Source of the DNA: Friedmanniella luteola
GTDB lineage: Bacteria > Actinomycetota > Actinomycetes > Propionibacteriales > Propionibacteriaceae
Direction: 5' to 3'
DNA length: 64,000 nt
Assembly: GCF_900105065.1 (NCBI RefSeq)
Contig: NZ_LT629749.1
Coordinates: 1,674,001 to 1,738,000 of the forward strand
Shown here: positions 34,801 through 41,856 of the stretch, piece after piece
Numbering within the stretch: the first letter of the stretch is position 1
Layout of the letters: every line of letters starts with the position of its first letter
Notes under the pieces: model-generated
Seen by the model: the letters and a program-made list of their open reading frames with translations, nothing else
The model's database searches: none
What the model was told of the DNA's origin: nothing
Program-made: the position numbers and the translations under genes

Positions 34801-35463
34801 GTTCGCCGGCACCCCGTCGACCGGCGGGTCGGCCAGCGGGTCCGGGTCGGTGGTGCAGGGGAACTTCCCGGGCGCGTTCTGGGTGCGCACCGGGTAGCCC
34901 GCCGCCGCCACCGCTGCCGGGTTGGCCGACGTCTGGTCCACGACCAGGTTGCTGATGGCGCGCGGCTCGGCGTCGACGACGCTGCCCGACTTCTGGGCGT
35001 AGGAGGACGTGCCCGGGGCACCGAAGGGCGAGCGCTCGTCGGCGTTCTGGAACGTCGGCCGGGTGAGGCGGGGGAACAAGCGGTCCGCGGCGCCGTAGGA
35101 CTCGCGGCCGCGGACCAGGTTGTTGCAGGAGCCGTCCACCGTGCGCAGGCCGTAGGACGTCAGCGCGTCCGGCACCTGGTTGGCGCCCGTACCCAGCAGA
35201 GCCCCGCACGGCCCGGTCGCCGAGGTCGTGCCCGCGACGTGCGCCTCCGCGATCTTGATCTGCTTGAGGATGTAGGCCAGGTCCGCGGTGGTGACGGTGA
35301 AGCCCTGGCCCACGGTGCGGGCGCTGGCCGTGGTGGCCGGACCGAAGGCGCTGAGCACCGTGGCCAGGACGACCGCGACGGTGGCCAGGGCGGCCGGTGT
35401 GGTGCGGCGCCGCCGACCTGACGTGGAGATGGGCAGGCGCGCAGAAGCGGATGACGACGACAT
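28816..35463 (-). CDS. giant secreted heme peroxidase with RTX, fibronectin III and Ig-like modules
   Basis: A 2215-residue exported protein starting at the ATG at 35463. Residues 1-50 carry a basic, hydrophobic signal peptide ending near ATTASA. About 240-870 is an animal-type heme peroxidase domain (FTLFGQFFDHGIDQT, distal-type IHQVFHSEHDRLV, and RFGHSMLTETI with a probable heme-ligand histidine). About 960-1100 is a run of RTX calcium-binding nonapeptides (GAKGDDVIEGAGGDD, GGEGDDRI, GGPGDDYI). About 1424-2005 has six fibronectin III domains, and about 2009-2215 two Ig-like domains of the kind beginning ARTPASGATAVSQTANLAVT. It probably generates oxidants or cross-links outside the cell while held by its repeat modules. 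Secretion route and anchoring are not evident. Confidence 0.88.
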   Translation of the reverse strand: MSSSSASARLPISTSGRRRRTTPAALATVAVVLATVLSAFGPATTASARTVGQGFTVTTADLAYILKQIKIAEAHVAGTTSATGPCGALLGTGANQVPDALTSYGLRTVDGSCNNLVRGRESYGAADRLFPRLTRPTFQNADERSPFGAPGTSSYAQKSGSVVDAEPRAISNLVVDQTSANPAAVAAAGYPVRTQNAPGKFPCTTDPDPLADPPVDGVPANCVPTGDTLFIPNVTTDVGLSPPYNSMFTLFGQFFDHGIDQTVKGGGTVFIPLKADDPLRTVGPDGKAGTGDEVPASQAFMVLTRAQNQPGPDGKLGTADDVQEAANTDSPYVDQSQTYTSHPSHQVFLREYVDNSEGRPVSTGALLGGSGGMATWADVKKQSAELLGLRLSDKDVLNVPQLAVDPYGKFLPGPARGLPMYVTPGGMVEGDTADPVPVPADVLSFKTPFLTDIAHNADPSPQDADHNPSTPPVAPTPDADGTASADFAHQAPGTYDDEMLDAHFCAGDGRVNENIGLTAIHQVFHSEHDRLVAEFKSTLAKDVTTKGVAALKEWKLATGAGGWNGERLFQAARFVAEMEYQHLVFEEFGRKVQPALQPFHVYHTDVDPAVAAEFAHAVYRFGHSMLTETISRTNANGSDNSISLLDGFLNPPSYTDGGSAGTLTPDAAAGSIVMGMSNQTGNELDEFMTGTLRNNLVGLPLDLAATNIARAREAGIPSLNEVRRQVHDATGDAQMTPYTSWADFGQNVKHPESVVNFVAAYGTYPTITAETTLAGRRKAAQALVDPGPGVSPDADALDFMNSAGPWADKATGLEDVDLWIGGLAEKTNLFGGLLGSTFNYVFEGQMTDLQNGDRFYYLARTPGMNLRAQLEGNSFSEMIIRNTDGTDTLKADVFATADCKFQLANLAGTAAGYATAGPTVADDPATVDCDESKLLLRKPDGTIQYRETNTVDPAGINGQAVYNGTDGVDRVTGGNDNDTFWGAKGDDVIEGAGGDDVALGGEGDDRITDASGADVHKGGPGDDYINTGIGNDIMMAGDGQDFTNGGANDNETFAGPDSDFVQSGDGADVAFGDGGDDWIQGGSGQDLLIGDHGAPFFDDPAQTQPGNDVFVGQVGENDYDAEGGDDIMAANAAVDRYAGAAGFDWVNHQYDTVGADDDMNINRVLPGTPLPIVVNRDRWQEVEASSGSALDDVIRGDDLVPSTVGGGGFTGCDVLDQTGIDRVAGLGDLVPAPTTPLAPVEAASAPGQCPLDGPVWGAGNILLGGLGSDTLQGRGGDDVLDGDRSLRVRISVRDGAGTEIGSTDLMEKPYRTGSSRTLAADVAAGVVDPGDLVVVREVVTPVAAQTAGQRDSAVFGDVESNYTVTTTGGDGTLGSPGSVTTVVHNPPAGGGGAGGGGARVADGTDTLRNIERLVFSDTAPPVAPVLDFVTGGNGQATVNFLPPPGTVTGFTVKVVDEAGAQVGELRPAPADANSLVVTGLTNGTAYRFQVSATNAEGTSPYSPLSSPITPKAPATVVPPDAPTIEVPTPRDASVTVRWAPPVVTGGARIDSYQVRVFDGDVQVRSQVVLGNSRTVDVTGLTNGTTYTFDVAATNSAGTGAFSARSEPATPTAPAAAPGAPTIGAPVAGNASATVTWTAPASTGGSAITAYSVDVYAGTTLVRTGTAAGDATSLVVTGLTNGTAYTFEVSATNAAGTGAASARSTAVTPTAPATAPGAPTIGAPTAGNASATVRWTAPAGTGGSPITGYTVRAFAGTTLAVTQAVTGTATTVSVSGLTNGTAYTFEVAATNAAGTGAASARSTAVTPTAPATAPGAPTIGAPTAGNASATVRWTAPASTGGSPITGYSVRAYAGTTLVKTQAVTGDVASVAVTALTNGTAYTFDVRAVNAAGTGAASARSTAVTPTAPATAPGAPTIGAPTAANASATVRWTAPATTGGSPITGYSVRTYAGTTLVRTQTVAGSASSVLVTGLTNQTAYTFDVRAVNAVGTGAASARSATTTPRTEFVLPTLTARTPASGATAVSQTANLAVTFSEAVNGLSATTYTLRQGTTAVPAVVSYSPTSRVATLDPGATLLGDRTYTVAVSGVRDAAGNTIATTTWTFVTGPAPVITATSPSAAATGVRRNANVTATFSETVTGVSTTSVRLTNAATGAVVAASVTFNPTTRVLTLDPAASLAAGTDYRVTVTGGTGAVRDAAGNPLVTRTWTFRTGTAL
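29455..30630 (-). repeat. 294-bp tandem repeats encoding near-identical fibronectin III domains
   Basis: Four successive fibronectin III domains of the giant peroxidase are encoded by units of 294 bp (98 codons) that remain nearly identical in DNA, with blocks such as PGAPTIGAPTAGNASATVRW and TSTAVTPTAP-type linkers repeated. Identity at the DNA level points to recent duplication or gene conversion. Copy number may vary between strains and may be misassembled. Confidence 0.85.
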
Positions 35464-35681
35464 GTGGATCCCCCCCGAGATCTTGCGAGGAACGCCCGCC
35501 GCAACCCCCCGCGGGCCAGGCGTCCTGGACGACCCTGACGCTAGGGGAGACCGGGCGCCGCCGGGAGCTTTCGGGTCACCCACAAACAGGGGGGTCACCG
35601 ACGCAGGGGTCCCTCGGCGGCCCCCGGACCCGGTGGTGCCGGCCGCGCGGTGGGGCGGGGCGGGTGCGCGGGATCCCGGCG

Positions 35682-37445
35682 TCAGGGTCCGGTCGGCCCC
35701 ACGGGAGGGCCGGGCTGCTCGGGCGGAGGTGGCCCGTGCTGGGTCGTGCACCAGGCACGGTAGGCGTCCACCGCCGTCGGCAAGGTCATGAAGATCCTGT
35801 CCGTCCCCACGGCGTCCACGAAGCCGGTGCCCTCCAGCACCTCGCGCACCTCGTGCTTGACCCGCGCCATCGCGAAGACGACGCCCCGGTCGGCCAGCGT
35901 CTGGCGGAGCTCGTCCAGGGCGTCGGCCGCGGTGAGGTCCAGCTCGACGTTGGCCTCGGCGTTGAGGAGGAACCACGCGACCGGGGTCGCGGCGCTGTCC
36001 ACGGCGGCCAGGGCGCGGCGGCGGAAGTTGTCGGCGTTGGCGAAGAACAGCGGGGAGTCGTAGCGGTAGACCACCAGACCGGGCACCTGCCGGCTCGCGG
36101 GGTAGTCGTCGACGTCGTGCATGCCGGCGATCCCCGGGACGTAGCCGAGCACACCGTCGTGCGGTGCGGAGATCCGTCGCAGCAGGTCGAGGACGGAGAG
36201 ACCGACCGCCACCAGGACGCCGTAGAGGACGTCGAAGGCCAGCACGGCGCCGGTGGTGGCCAGGGACAGCACCAGCTCGCTGCGCCGGAAGCGGCGGAGC
36301 CGGCGGAGCTCGGCGACGTCGACGAGCCGGGTGGCGGCGTAGACGATCACCGCTCCGAGGGCGGCGGTGGGGAACGCGGCGATGACCGGCCCCAGGAAGG
36401 TGACGGTGACGAGCACGGCGACCAGAGCCACCAGCGAGTAGAGCTGGGTGCGGCTGCCCATCGCGTCCCCCAGCACGGTGCGGCTGCCGCTGCTGCTCAC
36501 CGGGAACCCGTGCGTCAGGGCGCTGGCGAGGTTGGCCGCGCCCAGGGCGAGGAACTCCTGGTCGCTGTCGATCGTCTCGTGCCGCCGGGCCGCGAAGGCG
36601 CGGGCGGTGACGACGTTGTCGGAGTAGGCCACCACGGTGAGACTGAGCGCGGCCAGCAGCACCGGACCCACCGGGAGCCCGCCCAGCGCGGGCAGCGCGG
36701 GGACCGGGACGCCGCGCGGTACCGACCCGATGACCACCACGCCGCGCTCCTGGAGGTCGAGCGCCCGGACGGCCAGGGCGGCCAGCAGCATGGCGATCAG
36801 CGGTCCCGGGAGGCCGGGCACCCGCCACTGCAGGAGGAGGAGCAGGCCGAGCACCGCGGCGGCCAGCAGCGTGGTCGGCAGCTGCAGCTGGTCCCACCGC
36901 GATACGAAGGAGTCCAGCTGGGCGAGGACCGACGTGCCGTCGACGTCGATCCCCGTCACCTTGCCCAGCTGGCTGATCACCATCAGCACGGCGATCCCCG
37001 CCATGTAGCCCACCAGCACCGGCCGGGACAGCAGGTTGGCCACGAAACCCAGCCGGCAGACCCAGAACACCAGGCACAGCCCGCCCACGGCCAGCGCGAG
37101 GGCCGCGGCCACCTCGGCGTAGGGCTGCCGGGTCTGGGTGACCAGCGCTCCGACGGCCACGGCCGTCATCAGGGCGGTGCTCGACTCCGGACCCACCGAG
37201 AGCTGGCGTGACGAGCCGAGCACGGCGTACACGGCGAGGGGGCCGAGGACGGCCCACAGGCCGACCACCGCCGGCAGCCCGGCGACCACCGCGTAGGCCA
37301 TCACCTGCGGGACGAGGTAGGCGGCGACCGTCACGCCGGCGAGCAGGTCGCCGCGCAGCCAGCTGCGCTCGTAGTGCCCGAGCTGCCACAGCCCGGGCGT
37401 CAGGCGCTGCAGCCGGGAGCGGGGAGGGGGAGCGCGGCCGGCCAT
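35682..37445 (-). CDS. SulP family anion transporter with STAS domain
   Basis: A 587-residue membrane protein of the SulP/SLC26 family, which moves sulfate, bicarbonate or other anions. The N-terminal signature is LLAGVTVAAYLVPQVMAYAV. The central region includes SVGPESSTALMTAVAVGALV, GYMAGIAVLMVISQLGKVTG and the conserved GFPVSSSGSRTVLGDAMGSR. About 11-12 hydrophobic helices precede a C-terminal cytoplasmic STAS domain (from about residue 455: GLVVYRYDSPLFFANADNF, then DLTAADALDELRQTLADRGV). The ATG at 37445 (MAGRAPPPRSRLQRLTPGLW) is preferred over an upstream start. The transported ion cannot be told from the sequence. Confidence 0.88.
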   Translation of the reverse strand: MAGRAPPPRSRLQRLTPGLWQLGHYERSWLRGDLLAGVTVAAYLVPQVMAYAVVAGLPAVVGLWAVLGPLAVYAVLGSSRQLSVGPESSTALMTAVAVGALVTQTRQPYAEVAAALALAVGGLCLVFWVCRLGFVANLLSRPVLVGYMAGIAVLMVISQLGKVTGIDVDGTSVLAQLDSFVSRWDQLQLPTTLLAAAVLGLLLLLQWRVPGLPGPLIAMLLAALAVRALDLQERGVVVIGSVPRGVPVPALPALGGLPVGPVLLAALSLTVVAYSDNVVTARAFAARRHETIDSDQEFLALGAANLASALTHGFPVSSSGSRTVLGDAMGSRTQLYSLVALVAVLVTVTFLGPVIAAFPTAALGAVIVYAATRLVDVAELRRLRRFRRSELVLSLATTGAVLAFDVLYGVLVAVGLSVLDLLRRISAPHDGVLGYVPGIAGMHDVDDYPASRQVPGLVVYRYDSPLFFANADNFRRRALAAVDSAATPVAWFLLNAEANVELDLTAADALDELRQTLADRGVVFAMARVKHEVREVLEGTGFVDAVGTDRIFMTLPTAVDAYRAWCTTQHGPPPPEQPGPPVGPTGP

Positions 37446-37647
37446 CCGCCGACCGTACCGAAACGGCGGCAGCAGCAGCACCCGGCGTGGGTGGCCCGCG
37501 ACCCCGACCACCAGCAGGGCCAGGCCCAGGTGGTAGGACATCCGCTCCCCGAAGGCCCAGGCGGACGGCAGGACGTGGACGCCGCCGACGCCGGCGATCA
37601 GCGCCGCCCGCAGGCCGGCCCGGCCGGGAGGTGTTGGACCCGGCCCC

Positions 37648-38460
37648 TCAGCTGTCCCGGCGCCGGCGGGCTCGACGCACCGTCTCGTCGATGATCTGCT
37701 GCGCCACGTCGACGAGCTTGCGCTCCTCGTGCCGGCTGATGGCGCGCAGCCGCTCCAGGGCGTCGTGCTCGGTGTCCCCGGAGCGGCTCATCAGCATCCC
37801 GACTGCTCGGTCGACGATGCCGCGGGTCCGCTGCGAGGCCTCGAGGTGCTCGGCGAGCCGGAGCGCCTGCGCCAGGATCGCCGCGTTCTGCACGGCGATC
37901 GCGGCTGGTCCGGCGAACGCCTCGCCCAGGACCGCCGCGTGGTCGTCGAAGGCGTGCTTGGCGTGGGCGTAGACGTTCATCGCGCCGACGACGCCGTCGG
38001 AGGTGATCAGGGGCAGTGACACCGCGCTGTGCACGCCGAGACGGGCGACCTTGGAGCCGAAGCGGGGCCAGCGTCGGTCGCTGCCGAGCGATCCTGACAG
38101 GACGGTGCGGCCGTCGGCGGCGGCACTGACGCACGGCCCCTGCATGAGGGTGTACTGGATGTCGTCGACCTGCCGGACGAAGTCGGCGGTCACGACGACG
38201 GTGTTCGGCCGGCCCAGCTGGATGAGGGTCAGCCCCGCTCCCTCGGCGGCGGGGATGGCCCGGACCGCGAACTGGGCGACCCGGGTGAGCAGCTGCTCCA
38301 GGTCGAGCTCGCGGCTGGCCAGCGTCCCGAGCGCGGCGACGCTGCGCCGCAGGTCGTCCTCCTGGGTGGACTGCTCCTGCGACGACGGTGACTTGTCGTC
38401 GGTGACGGCCTCCGGCCCGGCACCCAGCTCGGCGGCTGAGGCGCTGCCGTCGGGCTCCAT
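37648..38460 (-). CDS. GAF-ANTAR transcription antiterminator
   Basis: A 270-residue regulator. After a disordered N-terminus, a GAF domain spans about residues 40-190 (TLASRELDLEQLLTRVAQFA, EGAGLTLIQLG, AVSLPLITSDGVVGAMNVYA). An ANTAR RNA-binding domain spans about residues 205-262 (IVDRAVGMLMSRSGDTEHDA, LRAISRHEERKLVDVAQQII). Proteins of this kind sense a signal through GAF and bind RNA hairpins to prevent termination. The ATG at 38460 gives MEPDGSASAAELG. It lies downstream of an NTF2-like gene on the same strand, 113 bp away, and upstream of the SulP gene. Targets are unknown. Confidence 0.88.
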   Translation of the reverse strand: MEPDGSASAAELGAGPEAVTDDKSPSSQEQSTQEDDLRRSVAALGTLASRELDLEQLLTRVAQFAVRAIPAAEGAGLTLIQLGRPNTVVVTADFVRQVDDIQYTLMQGPCVSAAADGRTVLSGSLGSDRRWPRFGSKVARLGVHSAVSLPLITSDGVVGAMNVYAHAKHAFDDHAAVLGEAFAGPAAIAVQNAAILAQALRLAEHLEASQRTRGIVDRAVGMLMSRSGDTEHDALERLRAISRHEERKLVDVAQQIIDETVRRARRRRDS

Positions 38461-38573
38461 GTCGTCCGCCTTCCCGTGGTGGCGAGACGACCGAGCGCGA
38501 GACGGGAGCCTGCCTCCTCCTCCGAGTGTGGCAGACCGGGCCCGGGCGCGTGCCCGGGTCTGGTCACCGTCGC

Positions 38574-39038
38574 TCAGGCCGGGTCGTGGTCCCAGACGAG
38601 GACGGTGTAGCAGGTGGTGATCAGCGCGTGCTCGATCTCGGCCGTGCTGGTCGCGACCGCCGTCGTCCCGTCCTGGTGGTACCAGCGCTCGGTGAAGGCG
38701 ACCCGGTCGCCGCCGTCCACGAGGTCGGTGACCCGCAGCCCGAGGCGGCGGCTGCGGGTGTGCAGCAGCCAGGCGCGGATCGCCGGTCGGCCGTGGAGCT
38801 GCTGGGGTGCGGAGGGCGGGTTGTCGGGATCGACGACGAGCACCTCCGCCGCAGGTGCGTAGCACGACGCCTGGTGGTCGACGTCGCCCTCCTCGACGGC
38901 TCGGGTGAGGTCGAGCAGCGAGAACCCGGGGACCCTGGGCTCCGGCAGCTGGCTCCAGCCGCGGGTCTGCGGGTCGCGGGGGAACCGACGGGTCCAGGAC
39001 CTCGCGCGGCTCGCGGCCACGGGTGCGTCTGTGGTCAT
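38574..39038 (-). CDS. NTF2-like (SnoaL-type) protein
   Basis: A 154-residue protein with an NTF2/SnoaL-like cone fold. The helix LLDLTRAVEEGDVDHQASCY precedes APAAEVLVVDPDNPPSAPQQ and the conserved GRPAIRAWL. It ends with strand pairs (VAFTERWYHQDGTTAVATST). It resembles the protein at 40248-40742 in the order helix, acidic strand, GRPAI-x2-WL, so the two are related and face each other across a 1.2-kb gap. Such proteins bind small molecules or serve as single-domain enzymes. The start at 39038 (MTTDAPVAASRARSW) is reasonable. The substrate is unknown. Confidence 0.7.
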   Translation of the reverse strand: MTTDAPVAASRARSWTRRFPRDPQTRGWSQLPEPRVPGFSLLDLTRAVEEGDVDHQASCYAPAAEVLVVDPDNPPSAPQQLHGRPAIRAWLLHTRSRRLGLRVTDLVDGGDRVAFTERWYHQDGTTAVATSTAEIEHALITTCYTVLVWDHDPA

Positions 39039-39291
39039 GTGATCGCCTGCCTCTGCTGTGCGGTGACGGATGGGCGCGGCGGACCGGGGTGCCGTGGCGA
39101 CGTTGCCACGGCACCCGCAGCCGCCCCCCCGTTCCCCCGACGAGGTCGAGGACGCCGGCGTCGGACGGCCGGCGAGGCGGGGAAGGGGTCACGCGGGACG
39201 GCGCAGCGGGATCCGCGGTGCGCCGTCGATCTGATGCCGGGATGGGCAGGGGGTCAGTGCACTGCTGGGTGAGGATCGGATTCCGGATGTG

Positions 39292-39307
39292 GGGAGAGAT
39301 CTCTCCC
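39292..39307. promoter_or_regulatory. 16-bp perfect palindrome
   Basis: GGGAGAGATCTCTCCC is perfectly symmetrical and lies 254 bp upstream of the minus-strand NTF2-like gene. It is long enough to be unlikely by chance and could be an operator for a dimeric regulator. No adjacent regulator gene identifies the protein. Confidence 0.45.
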
Positions 39308-39600
39308 GATGACCGCGGCGTACTTCTGCGGCGATGTCATCTCCCGAGCCAACTGTGTGACAGCACTCATGAGTAGAGGCTGATCCGACACCCCTGTCAA
39401 CGGGGGCACAAACCATTGTCGCCCGACAGGACGGGGCCACTGCGCGGTGGCGAGCCCGCTGCCGCCCCCGGCGACCTGGGGATCCGGTGCGCGCCCCAGC
39501 CGGCTGCCGAGCTCGCCGGACCTGCTGACGCGCGCACCCGGTCGCGTCCTGGCAGCCTGGGTCCACCAGCGCCGGCCGGAACGGAAAGGGGCTGCCTGCC

Positions 39601-39626
39601 GTTTCGCCCTCCCGCGTGGTGGGTAT
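39601..39626 (+). promoter_or_regulatory. SigB/SigF-type promoter match
   Basis: GTTTC at 39601-39605 and GGGTAT at 39621-39626 are separated by 15 bases, matching the actinobacterial general-stress sigma factor consensus (GTTT, 14-17 bases, GGGTA). It points towards the NTF2-like gene at 40248, about 620 bp away, so either that leader is very long or an unannotated RNA starts here. Confidence 0.5.
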
Positions 39627-40247
39627 CACGATTGCCTCTGCGGGCATTCGGGATTATCGTTGCTGCACGGCTTGGTCGCCGAGCAACTCCACAACCCAGA
39701 TAAATTTGATCGCGGCAGTTCGCGTTCCGTCATCAGCACAACTGCCGCCTCATAGGTCGTCGGGCCAGCATCACGTGCACGACTTCCCGCGTTCATGAAC
39801 CCGAAACCAGGGCGCGCGGGAAAGACACGTTGATCACCTCCCACGTCATCTCCACCGGCAGTTCCCCATTGCTTCAGAAGGCAGGCAAGGGTCACATGAT
39901 GCTTTTCCACGCGCACCTCCACCTCTGCTCCGGTGCTCCGCACCGAGACGGCCGCACCCGCCTGTGCGAGGGGCGCCCGCGGGACTAGCCCGCGGCCTCC
40001 GCCGGTCGGCGGACCCGCCGGCACCAGCGGTCGGTCGCCCCGAGGGCTGGACCCGGCCCGGCTCTGTCCCTGCGCCGACGCCCCCTCGCGGGATCCTCCC
40101 GACCTGGTCCGGGGACTGCTCTCCCGTCACCCCAGGGTCGGCGTCAACCGCCTGCAGTCGCCTGGGCGCCCCGGCCCTGCTCACCTCGCGCGCCCGTGGC
40201 GCGCGGGCCCCTTGCTCGAGGACGAGGAAAGGCAGAACGACACCGAC

Positions 40248-40742
40248 ATGAGCACCCAGACGAGCTTCGACGTGACCGGGCTCAGCCGCGCCATCCGACG
40301 ACGTGACTGCCGCTACCACCTGGCGCTGTACGCCGCCGACGCCGAGGTGGAGATCTTCGACCGCGCCCAACCCGGGACGCCGCTCCGGGTGCTGCGCGGC
40401 CGGCCGGCCATCGGCGACTGGCTCCAGGGGATGTCCTCGGCCGCGGTGCACTACGACGTGCGGGACGCGGTCGTCCAGCGGGACCGGGTCAGCTACACCG
40501 AGGAGTGCCGCTACGGCGACGGCAGCAGCGTGGCGTTCGACTGCGACGCCGAGGTGCGTCGCGGTCAGATCGTCCACGCTGCCGTGACCCTGGCCCGCGT
40601 CCCCCCGCACGAGGCGGTCCCGCCGGCTGCGCAGCGGACCGCGCCACGGGCGCCGGAGCGCCCGGCGCGCCGGAGCCTGCGTCCACCGACGCCCTCGCGC
40701 CCCGAGATGAGCCGGGACCTGCCCGGCAACTTCCTCGGATGA
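40248..40742 (+). CDS. NTF2-like (SnoaL-type) protein
   Basis: A 164-residue protein with the NTF2/SnoaL-like fold in its first 115 residues: VTGLSRAIRRRDCRYHLALY, then ADAEVEIFDRAQPGTPLRVL and GRPAIGDWLQGM, then YDVRDAVVQRDRVSYTEECR. It is related to the protein at 38574-39038. The C-terminal 45 residues are an Arg/Pro-rich extension ending SRDLPGNFLG. The ATG at 40248 (MSTQTSFDVTG) is the start, with a weak ribosome binding site. The downstream hypothetical gene starts 28 bp after its stop, suggesting cotranscription. Confidence 0.7.
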   Translation: MSTQTSFDVTGLSRAIRRRDCRYHLALYAADAEVEIFDRAQPGTPLRVLRGRPAIGDWLQGMSSAAVHYDVRDAVVQRDRVSYTEECRYGDGSSVAFDCDAEVRRGQIVHAAVTLARVPPHEAVPPAAQRTAPRAPERPARRSLRPPTPSRPEMSRDLPGNFLG

Positions 40743-40770
40743 TCTCGTGCCCCGGTGGGAGGGCCGGACC

Positions 40771-41379
40771 GTGACGATCGACCGTCAACCTCAGCTCAGC
40801 GCCCTGCAGTTGGCCAAGTCCCTCCACCCCTCCGCCGCCGGCCGGTCCCGGCAGGACGCGCAGGACGAGGCCGGCTCGAGCGGTCACGCTCCCGCCGGGT
40901 CCGCCGGACCTGACCCCGGGGTGCTGGCGGTCCTGTGGGGTGAGGACGTCTGCCGGGCGCGGCTCCGGTCGGCCGGCCAGGGGTGGCTGTCCGGACCCTC
41001 CCTCCCGGGGCGGCTCCCGGTGGTGGTCGCCTCGCTGGAAGGCGATGCCCTCGTGCTCGTCGGGCGCGTCGCGCCGGACGGCGGCGGGACCGGCCTGCGC
41101 AGCACCGCCCAGCTCGAGGTCGGGGGGGTCTCGGCAGGGCGGCGCTGGGTCGTGCGCTCCAGCGGTCTCCTGCAGCGGGCGCTCCCCGACCGGCCGCGTC
41201 GCCCGGCGGGGCACGGCGAAGGCTCTGCGTCCAGGGACGCCCACCCGTCCGAGACGGCGCGGCTGACGGTCCTCGTGTTCACCATCCGCAGCGTCCGCGG
41301 CTTCGCGACCGCACGACGGCCGGCGCCCGCGCGATCTCCCGGGGCCAGGTCCGACGGGCCGGCGGAGGAGGGCCGGTAG
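40771..41379 (+). CDS. hypothetical protein
   Basis: A 202-residue protein of no recognised family. The GTG at 40771 has GGGAGGG seven bases upstream. A disordered-looking N-terminal 50 residues (Ser, Ala, Gln, Asp, Pro) is followed by a plausible folded part with strands: VLAVLWGEDVCRARLRSAGQ, LPVVVASLEGDALVLVGRVA, RSTAQLEVGGVSAGRRWVVR and, after an Arg-rich loop, RLTVLVFTIRSVRGFATARR. The C-terminus is Pro/Arg-rich. It probably forms an operon with the NTF2-like gene before it. No membrane segment is visible. Confidence 0.5.
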   Translation: MTIDRQPQLSALQLAKSLHPSAAGRSRQDAQDEAGSSGHAPAGSAGPDPGVLAVLWGEDVCRARLRSAGQGWLSGPSLPGRLPVVVASLEGDALVLVGRVAPDGGGTGLRSTAQLEVGGVSAGRRWVVRSSGLLQRALPDRPRRPAGHGEGSASRDAHPSETARLTVLVFTIRSVRGFATARRPAPARSPGARSDGPAEEGR

Positions 41380-41613
41380 CCGGGTCTCCCGGCACCGCAG
41401 GGCGCGGCCGACGGGCGAGCCGGGCGAGGAGGGCGGCGCCGCGGCGTTCTTCTGCACCGCGACGCCTCAGGCAGCGAGCACCTCCATGGCGATGTCGCGC
41501 TGTAGCGGAGGGAGGTACCCGCGGCGGGCCTCCCCAACCAGGCGTCACCGCGCCACGAGCCGACGGGGTCGACGGGGTCGACGGCCGGGCGGGTCACGCG
41601 GGTCCGTCGGCGC

Positions 41614-41763
41614 TCAGCCCAACCCCCAGAACATCCCACGGACGGTGGGGTCGGTGCCCGAGCCGCGTTTCGTCGCCCCGCAGCGGTGGCAGCGCCACCA
41701 GGTCATCTGGGTCTCCCGGTCGTAGCTGGAGTGCCAGTCGTGGCGCCGCAGCAGACAGCGCAT
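41614..41763 (-). CDS. small zinc-ribbon-like protein, 49 residues
   Basis: A short protein, MRCLLRRHDWHSSYDRETQM followed by TWWRCHRCGATKRGSGTD and a Gly/Phe/Trp-rich end. CHRCG is half of a zinc ribbon, and the first cysteine and histidines (C3, H8, H11) could supply more ligands. The composition, rich in Trp, His and Tyr, is unlike a chance frame in this DNA. The start at 41763 is the first plausible ATG; a longer form would start further upstream. The function is unknown. Confidence 0.5.
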   Translation of the reverse strand: MRCLLRRHDWHSSYDRETQMTWWRCHRCGATKRGSGTDPTVRGMFWGLG

Positions 41764-41856
41764 CCGTCCCACCGCAACCTCCACCCCGTGAGCGGCCCTG
41801 CTCCACCCCAGCCTGGCACCGCCGGGGTGGACCGACAACCACCCCGCGGGGGACCC

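Larger units (their letters stand above)
39039..40247. other. 1.2-kb gap between divergent NTF2-like genes
   Basis: No gene is convincing in this long gap, which is visibly richer in A and T at 39280-39420 and 39600-39900. It contains a perfect 16-bp palindrome (39292-39307), a CCCC-x7-GGGG hairpin near 39393 and a SigB-type promoter match (39601-39626), each listed or noted separately. A short minus-strand frame near 39850 with VEKHHVTLACLLKQWGTAGG is not supported by a start. The gap may encode a regulatory RNA or carry long leaders for the flanking genes. Confidence 0.4.

Noticed and set aside
31312-35421. A 1369-codon plus-strand frame opposite the giant peroxidase
   Set aside because: It is the antisense shadow of a gene with strong third-position GC. 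Its composition is Val/Gly/Ala/Asp-rich without motifs, while the minus strand encodes recognisable domains.
39626-40024. A minus-strand protein containing VEKHHVTLACLLKQWGTAGG
   Set aside because: There is no start signal, the ends are low-complexity, and the segment overlaps the likely leader of the NTF2-like gene.
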